Shown in pieces: positions 41,221 through 48,768 of a stretch of DNA of 64,000 nucleotides. Positions within the stretch are counted from its first letter, which is position 1, and each line of letters opens with the position of its first letter. The DNA comes from Hymenobacter telluris (GTDB lineage Bacteria; Bacteroidota; Bacteroidia; Cytophagales; Hymenobacteraceae). The notes below the pieces were generated by a model. That model was not told the DNA's origin. It saw only the letters and a program-made list of their open reading frames with translations, and made no database searches. The stretch is from NCBI RefSeq assembly GCF_017313265.1, contig NZ_JAFLQZ010000012.1, positions 111,760 through 175,759 of the forward strand, given 5' to 3'. The translations under genes and the position numbers were made by a program.

Positions 41221-41829
41221 ATGCAACCGCAGGAATACTTGTTGAGTGGCGCCCTTGGTTTGGCCCTGGCGGCGTGCAGTGGCTTCCGGGTATTTGTGCC
41301 GATGCTGGCCGCTAGCTTGGCTTACCGCACTGGCCTGTTGCAGCCGTCGGCGGGGTTTGCGTGGCTGGGTAGCTGGGCGGCCGTGGCCGCGCTGGGCACG
41401 GCTACCGTGGCCGAAATCCTGGGCTATTATTTTCCGGTGGTTGATAACGTGCTCGACTCGATAACTACGCCAGCCTCATTTATTGCGGGTACCGTGCTCA
41501 TGACAGCCGCCCTCCCCGACCTCGACCCGGCGGTGCGCTGGGGCCTAGGCATCGTGGTGGGCGGTAGCACGGCGGGTATTATTCAAACGGGCACCTCGCT
41601 GCTAAGGGCCGGCTCCACCCTCACCACGGCGGGTCTCGGCAACCCTATACTAGCCACCATCGAAAACACGTTAGCCATTGTAGGCACGGCGTTGGCGCTG
41701 CTCTTGCCGGCGTTGGCTGCTGGCCTCGGGCTGGTGTTGGTGCTGTATATTGCCACCCGGCTGCGGCGCTGGCGGCTGCGGCGTACCAATCGGCGGGCTG
41801 CCGCAACACCGGCGCTGCCCAGCCGTTGA
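41221..41829 (+). CDS. DUF4126 membrane protein
   Basis: A 202-residue inner membrane protein with five or six hydrophobic helices. The start LSGALGLALAACSGFRVFVP, the PVVDNVLDSITTPASFIAGT segment and the C-terminal Arg-rich tail (RLRRWRLRRTNRRAA) match DUF4126. Function of the family is unknown. ATG 41221 is chosen because it directly follows the repeat. The frame is open to 41134 but runs through the repeat. The Nudix gene starts 27 bases further on, so the two may be co-transcribed. Confidence 0.85.
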   Translation: MQPQEYLLSGALGLALAACSGFRVFVPMLAASLAYRTGLLQPSAGFAWLGSWAAVAALGTATVAEILGYYFPVVDNVLDSITTPASFIAGTVLMTAALPDLDPAVRWGLGIVVGGSTAGIIQTGTSLLRAGSTLTTAGLGNPILATIENTLAIVGTALALLLPALAAGLGLVLVLYIATRLRRWRLRRTNRRAAATPALPSR

Positions 41830-41856
41830 GGCTACTCGTTCTATTACACCTATTGC

Positions 41857-42366
41857 ATGTCTGCTCCCGATTCTCTTTCCGATTTCAAGCTCCTAGAAGC
41901 ATATAGTGGCCGCGTGAGGGTGCGCGTGTGCGGGCTGCTGGTGCAGGAAGGCAAGCTACTGCTCACCGCCCACCGCGGCCTACTCCCCGACGACGCAGCG
42001 TTTTGGTCGCCACCCGGCGGGGGCTGGCAGTTTGGCGAAACGATTCAGGACTGCTTGCGGCGCGAGTTTCAGGAAGAAACCGGCCTGGCCGTAACCGCAG
42101 GTCGTTTTCTGCATCTGCACGAGTACCAAAGCGCTGATTTGCAGGCGCTGGAACTGTTCTTTGAGGTAACGCTAACCGACTCGGCTGCCGTTCCTCAACT
42201 TGGCCTCGACCCCGAGCATGCCGCCGATGCGCAGCTGCTCACCGAGCTAGCCTTCGTGGCCCCGCAGCAGCTTCTGCGGCTGCCTGCCCCCCAGGTGCAT
42301 CCCATGCTCCGCCAGATCATCAGCCCCGATGACGTGTTCATTCCGCAGATTCGGTTTAAATCGTGA
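41857..42366 (+). CDS. Nudix hydrolase
   Basis: A 169-residue Nudix-fold pyrophosphohydrolase. The Nudix box GGWQFGETIQDCLRREFQEE is nearly complete (Gx5Ex7REUxEExGU). The domain begins VRVRVCGLLVQEGKLLLTAH and the C-terminal LLTELAFVAPQQLLRLP is a substrate-recognition region. It would cleave a nucleoside diphosphate derivative such as an oxidised nucleotide or NDP-sugar. No neighbour indicates the substrate. The next gene is preceded by its own promoter. Confidence 0.9.
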   Translation: MSAPDSLSDFKLLEAYSGRVRVRVCGLLVQEGKLLLTAHRGLLPDDAAFWSPPGGGWQFGETIQDCLRREFQEETGLAVTAGRFLHLHEYQSADLQALELFFEVTLTDSAAVPQLGLDPEHAADAQLLTELAFVAPQQLLRLPAPQVHPMLRQIISPDDVFIPQIRFKS

Positions 42367-42472
42367 GGCTTGACGAATACGTTTGCAGCAAATAAGCTAC
42401 TGATACTTACGCCCGGTTCATGGCAAAAGCCTTTGGCTGGATTTGTCTAACGCCAGTTTAGACGGACCTAAG

Positions 42473-42480
42473 TACCTTTG
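42473..42480 (+). promoter_or_regulatory. Probable -7 element before the DUF3822 gene
   Basis: TACCTTTG matches TAnnTTTG and lies 18 bases before the ATG at 42498. No TTG lies at the ideal distance. Confidence 0.5.
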
Positions 42481-42497
42481 GACTTCTGCCTTACGCA

Positions 42498-43415
42498 ATG
42501 CCTGTGTCTGTCGATCCACTAGTTTCCGCTGCTATGTCCGTTCCTTCGTCGCACCTGCCGGCTCCCACAGCCCTGCACCGCCTCCGCGACGAAACCCTGG
42601 ACGCTGATAATCTGGCCGCTTACAACCTCTACCTAACGGCCAGCCCAGCCGGCCTGCGCGTGGGCGTAGCCGATGTGCGCCGCAACAAGTTTGTGGTGCT
42701 GGAAGACTACGCGGCGCTACCCGCTACCTCCTACGGCGGCCAGCTGCAAGCCCTGGCCGCCCACCATGATTTGGTAGGCCAGCCCGGCTGGAACCACGTG
42801 CGGTTGGCTGTCCAGAACCGGCACTTCACGCTGCTGCCGTCGCCGCTGCTACGTCCCGGCGACGAGGACAGGTATTTGCGTTTGCACCATGCCGTTGATT
42901 CAGAGCGCGAAACCGTACTCGCCTACACGCATACCAGCCAGGAAGTCGCCAGCGTATTTGCCGTTGAAAACGCCTTGGTTGCCTGGTTTCGGGGCACGTA
43001 TCCTACCGGCACCTTGCTGCATCAAACCAGCGCGATGCTCGAAGGCCTGGTGCATCAGAGCGAATCAACTACTTCGCGCCGCTTCTACCTGAGCATCGGT
43101 CACCACGAGCTGACTATTATCGTTATCCGCGACAAAAAGCCGGAGTTCTGCAACGTATTCGCCTTCAGCTCCCCCGAAGACCTGATTTACTACACCATCC
43201 TGGTGATGCAGGAACTCCAGCTCAACCCCGACCAGGACCCGGTAGTGGTGTGGGGCGACCTGATGCACGACTCCGAGCTGTTCACGGTGTTGCGCAAATA
43301 CATTCGCCACGTGAAGTTCGGCAACCGACCCTTCGACCTGCACTATAGCTACCGTCTCAACGAGTTGTTTGAGTACCGCTTCTTCGAGCTATACAGCCTG
43401 CACCTCTGCGAGTAA
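42498..43415 (+). CDS. DUF3822 family protein
   Basis: A 305-residue protein of a family nearly restricted to Bacteroidota, an actin-like ATPase fold by general description. Visible features are YLTASPAGLRVGVADVRRNK in the N-terminal part, LLPSPLLRPGDEDRYLRLHH in the middle and the C-terminal ELFTVLRKYIRHVKFGNRPF. In this phylum it usually lies beside rsmD and coaD, and coaD indeed follows after 80 bases. rsmD is absent here. Its role is unknown. A second ATG at 42534 is an alternative start. Confidence 0.85.
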   Translation: MPVSVDPLVSAAMSVPSSHLPAPTALHRLRDETLDADNLAAYNLYLTASPAGLRVGVADVRRNKFVVLEDYAALPATSYGGQLQALAAHHDLVGQPGWNHVRLAVQNRHFTLLPSPLLRPGDEDRYLRLHHAVDSERETVLAYTHTSQEVASVFAVENALVAWFRGTYPTGTLLHQTSAMLEGLVHQSESTTSRRFYLSIGHHELTIIVIRDKKPEFCNVFAFSSPEDLIYYTILVMQELQLNPDQDPVVVWGDLMHDSELFTVLRKYIRHVKFGNRPFDLHYSYRLNELFEYRFFELYSLHLCE

Positions 43416-43426
43416 CTGCGTAACGG

Positions 43427-43474
43427 AGTAGCTGAGTAATCAGTGGCTCCGCTTAAATAAATTACTCAGTTACT
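43427..43474. repeat. Short inverted repeat before coaD
   Basis: AGTAGCTGAGTAAT (43427-43440) and ATTACTCAGTTACT (43461-43474) pair at 13 of 14 positions. More ACTCA-type words follow up to the coaD start. The structure fills the 80-base DUF3822-coaD gap. Confidence 0.7.
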
Positions 43475-43495
43475 CACTTACTTAGCTACTCTCTT

Positions 43496-43960
43496 ATGCG
43501 CATTGCCTTATTCCCCGGTTCTTTCGACCCATTTACCAACGGCCACTTAGACGTGGTGCGGCGCGGCACCGAGCTGTTCGACGAAGTGATTATTGCCATC
43601 GGCAACAACAGCAGCAAGGTTCGTTACTTGCCCGTCGAGCAAATGATTGGCATGATTGAAGACGTGTTCCGGGATGAGCCACGCGTATCGGTGCAAGCCT
43701 ACAAAGGCCTAACAGCCGATTTTGCGCGGGAAGTGGGGGCTAAGTTTTTGCTGCGCGGTTTGCGCAATACCACGGATTTCGAGTACGAAAACACCATCGC
43801 GCAAGCCAACCGCCACGTCAACCCCGAGCTGGAAACCGTGTTCCTGATTACCTCACCGGTGCTAGCGGCCATCAGCAGCACCATCATCCGCGAAATTCAC
43901 CGTTTCGGCGGCAACGTCAACGACTTTGTGCCATTTGAGCTACCGCCTTTTAATAATTAA
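43496..43960 (+). CDS. coaD: Phosphopantetheine adenylyltransferase
   Basis: A 154-residue enzyme of coenzyme A synthesis, transferring AMP from ATP to 4'-phosphopantetheine. Complete nucleotidyltransferase motifs: FPGSFDPFTNGHLDVVRR with NGH (HxGH equivalent), YKGLTADFAREVGAKFLLRG, and ISSTIIREIHRFGGNV (ISSTxxR). Length is normal. Its stop codon lies within the left arm of the 43-bp inverted repeat at 43955. Confidence 0.96.
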   Translation: MRIALFPGSFDPFTNGHLDVVRRGTELFDEVIIAIGNNSSKVRYLPVEQMIGMIEDVFRDEPRVSVQAYKGLTADFAREVGAKFLLRGLRNTTDFEYENTIAQANRHVNPELETVFLITSPVLAAISSTIIREIHRFGGNVNDFVPFELPPFNN

Positions 43961-44056
43961 AAATTAAGAATTAGCACTTAAAAATTGGGCGCCGGATCAC
44001 CACTTATACGTGTATCCGGCGCCCAATTTTTAAGTGCTAATTCTTAATTTTTAATT
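43955..44056. repeat. Perfect 43-bp inverted repeat spanning two stop codons
   Basis: Arms 43955-43997 and 44014-44056 are exact reverse complements around a 16-base loop. The inner half is GC-rich (TTGGGCGCCGGAT) and the outer half AT-rich (AATTAAAAATTAAGAATTAG). The left arm contains the coaD stop and the right arm the last three codons and stop of the converging Nudix gene. It can act as a symmetric terminator. Confidence 0.95.
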
Positions 44057-44721
44057 GGATTCTCGCTCAGGTAATGGCGCATCACCAAGGCAATGCTGGC
44101 GTACGATGAGTCAAGCACCGATAGCGCCTCTTTGGGCGTCATCCAACGTACTTCTTCGATATATTCTTCGGCCTGAGGCTTCATCAGCGTATCGTCGAGG
44201 CAGCGCATGATGTACCAGTTGGTTTTCTTGAGAATCTTGTTGCCGTTGTAGGCGTAGGAGTGCCAGGTGCTGGGCAGTTTGTCGCCCAATTCCACTTTGA
44301 TATTGCACTCCTCTTCTACTTCGCGCAGGGCCCCAATGCCGGGGTCCTCTTCCTTCTTAAGCTTGCCCTTGGGCAGGTCCCACTTGCCGAGCCGATAAAT
44401 CATCAGCACCTTCCCGTCTTTCACTACGAGGCCACCAGCGGCCTTCACAATGCGAAATTGGTCTTTCAGGTGCAGAATCAGGCGGCTTTTCTTGCGGGCC
44501 AGCATGGTGAGTGAAGTTAGCTTCTTCAGCTTTTTCACTTCCATCAGCCGCAGCAGCCGGTCCACAAATACGTCGGTAACGTCGCGCACCAGCACGTCGC
44601 CCACTAAATCCTTGGAGATGAACTCGTCTTCCGGATTCAGAATCAGGTCGTACTTATGCTTATATACTTTCTCGCTGTTCTTTTTGATAATCAGCGGAAT
44701 ATCGTTGATGAAGACGTTCAT
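44044..44721 (-). CDS. Nudix hydrolase with N-terminal extension
   Basis: A 225-residue protein with a unique N-terminal domain of about 100 residues (MNVFINDIPLIIKKNSEKVY) followed by a Nudix domain: AAGGLVVKDGKVLMIYRLGK, WDLPKGKLKKEEDPGIGALR, EVEEECNI. The Nudix box is intact except that the final Gly is Asn. The two-domain type is common in Bacteroidota, and one partner is a cyclic nucleotide-related or NUDIX ADP-ribose family. Substrate is unknown. The start ATG 44721 is better than the ATG 44775, where the extra 18 residues are not conserved-looking. Converges on coaD. Confidence 0.85.
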   Translation of the reverse strand: MNVFINDIPLIIKKNSEKVYKHKYDLILNPEDEFISKDLVGDVLVRDVTDVFVDRLLRLMEVKKLKKLTSLTMLARKKSRLILHLKDQFRIVKAAGGLVVKDGKVLMIYRLGKWDLPKGKLKKEEDPGIGALREVEEECNIKVELGDKLPSTWHSYAYNGNKILKKTNWYIMRCLDDTLMKPQAEEYIEEVRWMTPKEALSVLDSSYASIALVMRHYLSENPIKN

Positions 44722-44983
44722 CGCGGGGTAATCAGGAGGTCTACTGAGAGAGATGCAGGCCGCGGCCTGTTGCAAAGCACAACATAAATCTTCGCATACG
44801 AAAGAGCAAAGAAGTCGGGCAAGATACGGGTTGGCGCCGGTTGAGTTGTTCGAGGCTCATAAGATGGCAAATTATTAGGAGCCCTGCCGCAGTTTCGGCC
44901 ACTCTCACTTCAGGCGCCAAGTTCCCGAAAATAGGTAATTCACTATTTCTACCGCTCTCCTTTTCGCCTTGTACCTTCGCCAG

Positions 44984-45478
44984 ATGAAGAAAATCGGTTT
45001 GCTATCCGACACTCACAGCTACCTCGACGAGCGAATCCTGCATCATCTCAGCGGCTGCGACGAAATCTGGCACGCCGGCGACTTCGGCACGGCCGCTGTA
45101 GCCGAGGAACTGGCGGCCGTGGCGCCATTGCGCGGCGTATACGGCAACATTGATGGCCGCGACGTGCGCGCTACGCAGCCGCTGGTGCAGTCGTTTGTTA
45201 TCGAAGAACTGCACGTACTCATGACGCATATTGGCGGCTACCCTGGTCATTATAGCCCGGTGGCGCGGCCCTTGCTTGCGCAGGAACGGCCCGGCTTATT
45301 TATCAGCGGCCACTCGCACATGCTCAAAGTCATGCCCGACCCCAAGCTGGGCTTGCTGCACCTCAACCCCGGCGCGGCCGGGCGGCATGGCTTCCATAAG
45401 GTGCGCACACTCTTACGCTTTGAGGTGGCTGAGGGCAAAGTGCAGCAGCTCCAGGTAATCGAGCTAGGGCCTAAATAA
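44984..45478 (+). CDS. YfcE/MJ0936-type metallophosphoesterase
   Basis: A 164-residue calcineurin-like phosphoesterase. Metal-binding motifs are complete: KKIGLLSDTHSYLD (DxH), EIWHAGDFG (GD), VYGNIDGRD (GNxD), LMTHIGGYPG and GHSHMLKV (GHxH), and the end LLHLNPGAAGRHGFH is typical of YfcE/MJ0936 proteins. The family hydrolyses phosphodiesters. The ATG 44984 gives the normal N-terminus; a frame open to 44969 adds five residues. A TACCTTCG element at 44972-44979 is close to the -7 consensus but would leave almost no leader. A terminator follows. Confidence 0.92.
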   Translation: MKKIGLLSDTHSYLDERILHHLSGCDEIWHAGDFGTAAVAEELAAVAPLRGVYGNIDGRDVRATQPLVQSFVIEELHVLMTHIGGYPGHYSPVARPLLAQERPGLFISGHSHMLKVMPDPKLGLLHLNPGAAGRHGFHKVRTLLRFEVAEGKVQQLQVIELGPK

Positions 45479-45513
45479 AAAAGCGTCTTCCCCGAGTAGG
45501 AGAAAACGCTTTT
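45477..45513 (+). terminator. Terminator after the phosphoesterase gene
   Basis: AAAAGCGT and ACGCTTTT form a stem flanked by A and T runs, with a loose loop (TTCCCCGAGTAGGAGAA) that can pair further. It begins at the stop codon and could serve both directions. Confidence 0.75.
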
Positions 45514-45572
45514 CATTGGTTCTGACCGAAACCCACCGACACCGGGGTCGGGTGTGCCAGATGGTGCGCAGC

Positions 45573-45746
45573 CTAAGCCGCAGCTTCCGTCTTTGCTTCG
45601 CCGGCCTTAGGGAAACGGGCTTTCAGTTCTTCGATATCCACGTTCTTCAGAACGGGAGTCAACAGCAATTGCTTGATGATGGTCTGCTTGTTGTTGGCAC
45701 GGGCAATGTTCTTGCGGTGCTTACGCTTCAGTCGGGTAGCGCTCAT
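45573..45746 (-). CDS. Small basic conserved protein, unknown
   Basis: A 57-residue protein, N-terminal half strongly basic (MSATRLKRKHRKNIARANNK), C-terminal half acidic-mixed (PVLKNVDIEELKARFPKAGE). It reads like a ribosome- or RNA-associated small protein, but I do not recognise the family beyond a feeling of having seen it in related Bacteroidota. It has a TACTTTTG promoter element 40 bases upstream. ATG 45746 is the likely start. Divergent from the threonine aldolase gene. Confidence 0.75.
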   Translation of the reverse strand: MSATRLKRKHRKNIARANNKQTIIKQLLLTPVLKNVDIEELKARFPKAGEAKTEAAA

Positions 45747-45785
45747 TTTTTCCGGGTCGGTTAAGGTCTTTCTGTAAAGGAGGGG

Positions 45786-45793
45786 CAAAAGTA
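45786..45793 (-). promoter_or_regulatory. -7 element for the small basic protein gene
   Basis: On the minus strand the site reads TACTTTTG, matching TAnnTTTG, about 40 bases upstream of the ATG at 45746. No clear -33 TTG at the right distance. Confidence 0.5.
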
Positions 45794-45844
45794 AGTCATA
45801 AATTTGAAACCGAGAAACCTTTCCCCGTTTTACCTTCTCCCCTG

Positions 45845-46870
45845 ATGATGAATCCGTTGATTGATTTGCGCTCTGATACCGTTACGCGCCCCACTCCGGC
45901 CATGCTGGAAATGATGTTCCAGGCCCCCGTCGGCGACGATGTGTACGAGGAAGACCCCACCGTGCGCGCCCTGGAAAACGAGGCGGCTGCCCGCTTCGGG
46001 CTGGAAGCTGGCTTGTTCTGTCCGTCCGGCACCATGACCAACCAAATTGCTATCAAAGCCCACACCGAGCCGCTGTCGGAGGTGATTTGCGAGCAGACTT
46101 CGCACATTTACCTTTGGGAGGTGGGCGGTATTGCATTTCACTCGGGCGCGTCGGTGGCGCTGCTGGCCGGGGAGCGGGGCCGCGTGACGGCCGCGCAAGT
46201 GGAAGCCGCCATCCGGCCCGTGAACGTGCACTACCCTACCACCAGCCTGATTTCGCTGGAAAACACGCACAACCGCGGCGGCGGCAGCTGCTACGCCTTA
46301 TCTGAGCTGGAAGCCATTGCCGAAGTGAGCCGACGCCACGGTATTCCGCTGCACCTGGATGGAGCCCGCATCTTCAACGCGCTGGTAGCCACCGGCCAGC
46401 AAGCCACTGAGTACGGCCGCTTGTTCGATACCATTTCGGTGTGTTTGAGTAAAGGGCTGGGCGCGCCGGTGGGCTCGGTACTGCTGGGCAGCAAGGCGTT
46501 CATCCAAAAAACCAAGCGCATCCGCAAGGTGATGGGCGGCGGCATGCGGCAGGCCGGCTACCTGGCCGCTGCGGGACTCTATGCCCTGGAAAACAACGTG
46601 AACCGGCTGGCCGACGACCACCGCCGCGCCCGGCAGCTGGGCGAGCAGCTGGCGCAGCAATCCTACGTGGCCGAAGTGCTGCCCGTGGAAACCAACCTGG
46701 TTATCTTCCGGCTGAAGCCCGAAATGCCGGCCGAAAAATTTCTGGCGCAACTAGAGGAACAAGGCATCAAAGCTTCGTCGTTTGGCCCTCAGATGATTCG
46801 CTTCGTGACGCATCTGGATGTGGATGATGAGATGATTACGCGGATAGAAGACGCGTTGTCGGCGTTTTAG
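45845..46870 (+). CDS. ltaE: Low-specificity L-threonine aldolase
   Basis: A 341-residue PLP-dependent aldolase cleaving L-threonine or L-allo-threonine to glycine and acetaldehyde. Motifs: DLRSDTVTRPTPAMLEMM, VGDDVYEEDPTV, FCPSGTMTNQIAI, LENTHNRGGG, HLDGARIFNALVA and the PLP lysine in VCLSKGLGAPVGSVL; MGGGMRQAGYLAAAG follows. Two adjacent ATG codons (45845, 45848) are equally possible starts. Length is normal. The next gene starts about 80 bases downstream. Confidence 0.94.
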   Translation: MMNPLIDLRSDTVTRPTPAMLEMMFQAPVGDDVYEEDPTVRALENEAAARFGLEAGLFCPSGTMTNQIAIKAHTEPLSEVICEQTSHIYLWEVGGIAFHSGASVALLAGERGRVTAAQVEAAIRPVNVHYPTTSLISLENTHNRGGGSCYALSELEAIAEVSRRHGIPLHLDGARIFNALVATGQQATEYGRLFDTISVCLSKGLGAPVGSVLLGSKAFIQKTKRIRKVMGGGMRQAGYLAAAGLYALENNVNRLADDHRRARQLGEQLAQQSYVAEVLPVETNLVIFRLKPEMPAEKFLAQLEEQGIKASSFGPQMIRFVTHLDVDDEMITRIEDALSAF

Positions 46871-46948
46871 AGACTTAAAGAAGTCCGGTGTTACCAGTGC
46901 AATCTAGTCGAATCAACATCTTGCAACGTACATACCGTTAGTAGCCAT

Positions 46949-47605
46949 ATGAGCTTTCAGGCTGAATATAGTTTCGGAGCCCGACGGCCTTACTGGTGGC
47001 GCGGTTGGTTTAAACCGAAGCGCTGGACTTCATTGCCTGATGCGGTGCGGCACGCTGGCCGGGTGCGGGAGTTGGCACTATGTTTCGACTATAACTTGGC
47101 CTCACGCAGCGCTGATCTCCTTCAATTGCGCCAACTGCGGAGCCTGTCCTTACACGGCGGCGGGCAAGCTTGGGAAATGCCCTGTTTTCTCCCCGTCGAA
47201 ATGGGGCAATTCATTCAACTACGTGAGCTATTGGTGCTCAACCTAGCGCTGATAGAAGTACCATTGTGGCTGACAACTTTGACTGACCTGCGCTATGTGA
47301 TGCTGCGCGGTACCGACATCACCAAGTTACCTGCCACCATCAGCAACCTGCACCGACTGGAACTGCTACGAATCGAAAACTGTCAGAATCCGCTGAGCAT
47401 GTTGCCCGAATCGTTCCGGGAATTGAGGGCGCTACGGTACCTGAGCTTTCGGGATACATACCTGCGGTATCTGCCCATCAAACACTTGCCGCCAAGCCTG
47501 ACGCACCTGGAACTGAGCTATTCGTCGTTGCTGGCTGGCGTCGATTACGACGAGTTGCATAGCCGTTTCCCGAAGTTGCGTGTTTGTCTGAACGGCGTTA
47601 AATAA
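46949..47605 (+). CDS. Leucine-rich repeat protein, cytoplasmic
   Basis: A 218-residue LRR protein without a signal peptide. Repeats of about 23 residues are visible from LQLRQLRSLSLHGG through LRELLVLNLALIEVP, LRYVMLRGTDITKLP, LELLRIENCQNPLSML and LRYLSFRDTYLRYLP. The N-terminus has an aromatic/Arg-rich cap (RRPYWWRGWFKPKRW). The GC content is slightly lower than that of neighbours. Likely a protein-interaction scaffold; no enzymatic motif. The glycosylase starts 15 bases later, so the two may be co-transcribed. Confidence 0.8.
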   Translation: MSFQAEYSFGARRPYWWRGWFKPKRWTSLPDAVRHAGRVRELALCFDYNLASRSADLLQLRQLRSLSLHGGGQAWEMPCFLPVEMGQFIQLRELLVLNLALIEVPLWLTTLTDLRYVMLRGTDITKLPATISNLHRLELLRIENCQNPLSMLPESFRELRALRYLSFRDTYLRYLPIKHLPPSLTHLELSYSSLLAGVDYDELHSRFPKLRVCLNGVK

Positions 47606-47620
47606 CCTTGAAGCCATTCC

Positions 47621-48262
47621 ATGCTCACTCCTTTCGATTCCGATAACTACGCCGCCGCCCGCGACTACCTCACCCAAGCCGACCCTGTGCTGGCCGCCAT
47701 TATCCAGCGCGGGCGCCCCATTCAGCCGGCGGCTCACGAGGATTTGTATCTGGCTTTGCTGCGCGCCATTGTCGGCCAGCAGATTTCCACCAAGGCCGCC
47801 GCGGCCATCTGGCGCAAAGTGCAGGCCCTGTTCCCACCCGACGGCTACCCCGAACCAGCGGCCCTGCTTACTATGACCGATGAAGACCTGCGCACGGCGG
47901 GTCTTTCGCGGCAGAAAGCCAGCTACCTGCGTTCCGTTGCCGATTTTGCCCAGCGCGACCAACTCGACCACGCCCACCTTAGTCAGCTTCCCGAAGACGA
48001 TTTCACCAAGCACCTCACTCAGATAAAAGGCGTAGGCCGCTGGACCGCCCAAATGCTCCAGATGTTTGCCCTCGACCAGCCCGACGTATTTGCCGAAGGC
48101 GACCTAGGCGTGCAAAACGCCATGCGTAAGCACTATGGGCTCGAGGAAACCGGCCAGGCTCTGCTCCGGCGCATAACCGAAATTGCCGAGCCGTGGCGCC
48201 CCTACCGCAGCCTGGCTTGCAAGTACCTGTGGCAGTCACTGGACAACACGCCGGCGAAATAA
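47621..48262 (+). CDS. DNA-3-methyladenine glycosylase, AlkA-like (HhH-GPD)
   Basis: A 213-residue base-excision repair glycosylase. Motifs: LLRAIVGQQISTKAAAAIWR, the helix-hairpin-helix TQIKGVGRWTAQMLQMFALD, and the catalytic Asp in VFAEGDLGVQNAMRKHYGL. Followed by RPYRSLACKYLWQSLDN, typical of the AlkA/MAG1 branch. It would remove alkylated purines. Length is that of the short AlkA forms without the N-terminal beta-sheet domain. It converges with the 48270 gene, 7 bases away. Confidence 0.9.
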   Translation: MLTPFDSDNYAAARDYLTQADPVLAAIIQRGRPIQPAAHEDLYLALLRAIVGQQISTKAAAAIWRKVQALFPPDGYPEPAALLTMTDEDLRTAGLSRQKASYLRSVADFAQRDQLDHAHLSQLPEDDFTKHLTQIKGVGRWTAQMLQMFALDQPDVFAEGDLGVQNAMRKHYGLEETGQALLRRITEIAEPWRPYRSLACKYLWQSLDNTPAK

Positions 48263-48269
48263 GGCGCCG

Positions 48270-48467
48270 CTATTCGTCGAGGGTGCCGGCCTTTTTCTGG
48301 TCGAAATACGTGACTATCATAGCTACGAAAGTGGCTACGTAGGGTACCAAGAAGCCAAACGCCAGCCACCGCCACAACGACCGGTCGTTCATGTGGGCAA
48401 TGTAGGCGGTGATGAGCGCCGAGGGCAAACTCAGGAAAAGTATGGCAAAGAAAATGTCAACCAGCAT
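48270..48467 (-). CDS. Small membrane protein, unknown
   Basis: A 65-residue protein with two hydrophobic helices (VDIFFAILFLSLPSALITAY; WLAFGFLVPYVATFVAMIV) and short charged loops. No recognised family. It is last in a minus-strand row (DUF58, Cys-rich protein, this gene) with 19 bases from the previous stop. It lies nearly tail-to-tail with the glycosylase gene. Confidence 0.7.
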   Translation of the reverse strand: MLVDIFFAILFLSLPSALITAYIAHMNDRSLWRWLAFGFLVPYVATFVAMIVTYFDQKKAGTLDE

Positions 48468-48486
48468 ACTGATAGGAAGAAGTTGG

Positions 48487-48744
48487 CTACCGGTATAGTT
48501 CCGGCACCTGCCGAAGCTGCGCGGCTTGTTGCCAGTTAGCGGGCTTCACTTTCGGGTAGAACCACGAGGCCCCGTTGGCCAGCCACTCCGCCCGGTAGCG
48601 CCGGGTGGAGTCGGGGGTATAGTCTTCGTAACCGAATTCTACGCCGCAGCAGTGGCAAATACTATAATCCGGCGACTGATTATCTGGTCCCCACGGCGAC
48701 TCATCATAATCGAGGCCGCACACCCGGCAATACCATACTGGCAT
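48487..48744 (-). CDS. Cys-rich CPCC-type zinc-binding protein
   Basis: An 85-residue protein with two Cys pairs, YCRVCGLDYDE and ICHCCGVEFGYEDY, the pattern of the CPCC/rubredoxin-like zinc-knuckle family, followed by a helical RRYRAEWLANGASWFYPKVK and WQQAAQLRQVPELY. Such proteins are widespread as single small genes, some beside polymorphic toxins, but no function is established. In the same minus-strand row as the DUF58 gene (gap 24 bases). Confidence 0.82.
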   Translation of the reverse strand: MPVWYCRVCGLDYDESPWGPDNQSPDYSICHCCGVEFGYEDYTPDSTRRYRAEWLANGASWFYPKVKPANWQQAAQLRQVPELYR

Positions 48745-48768
48745 AAGCAGAAAGGCGAATTGAGAATG

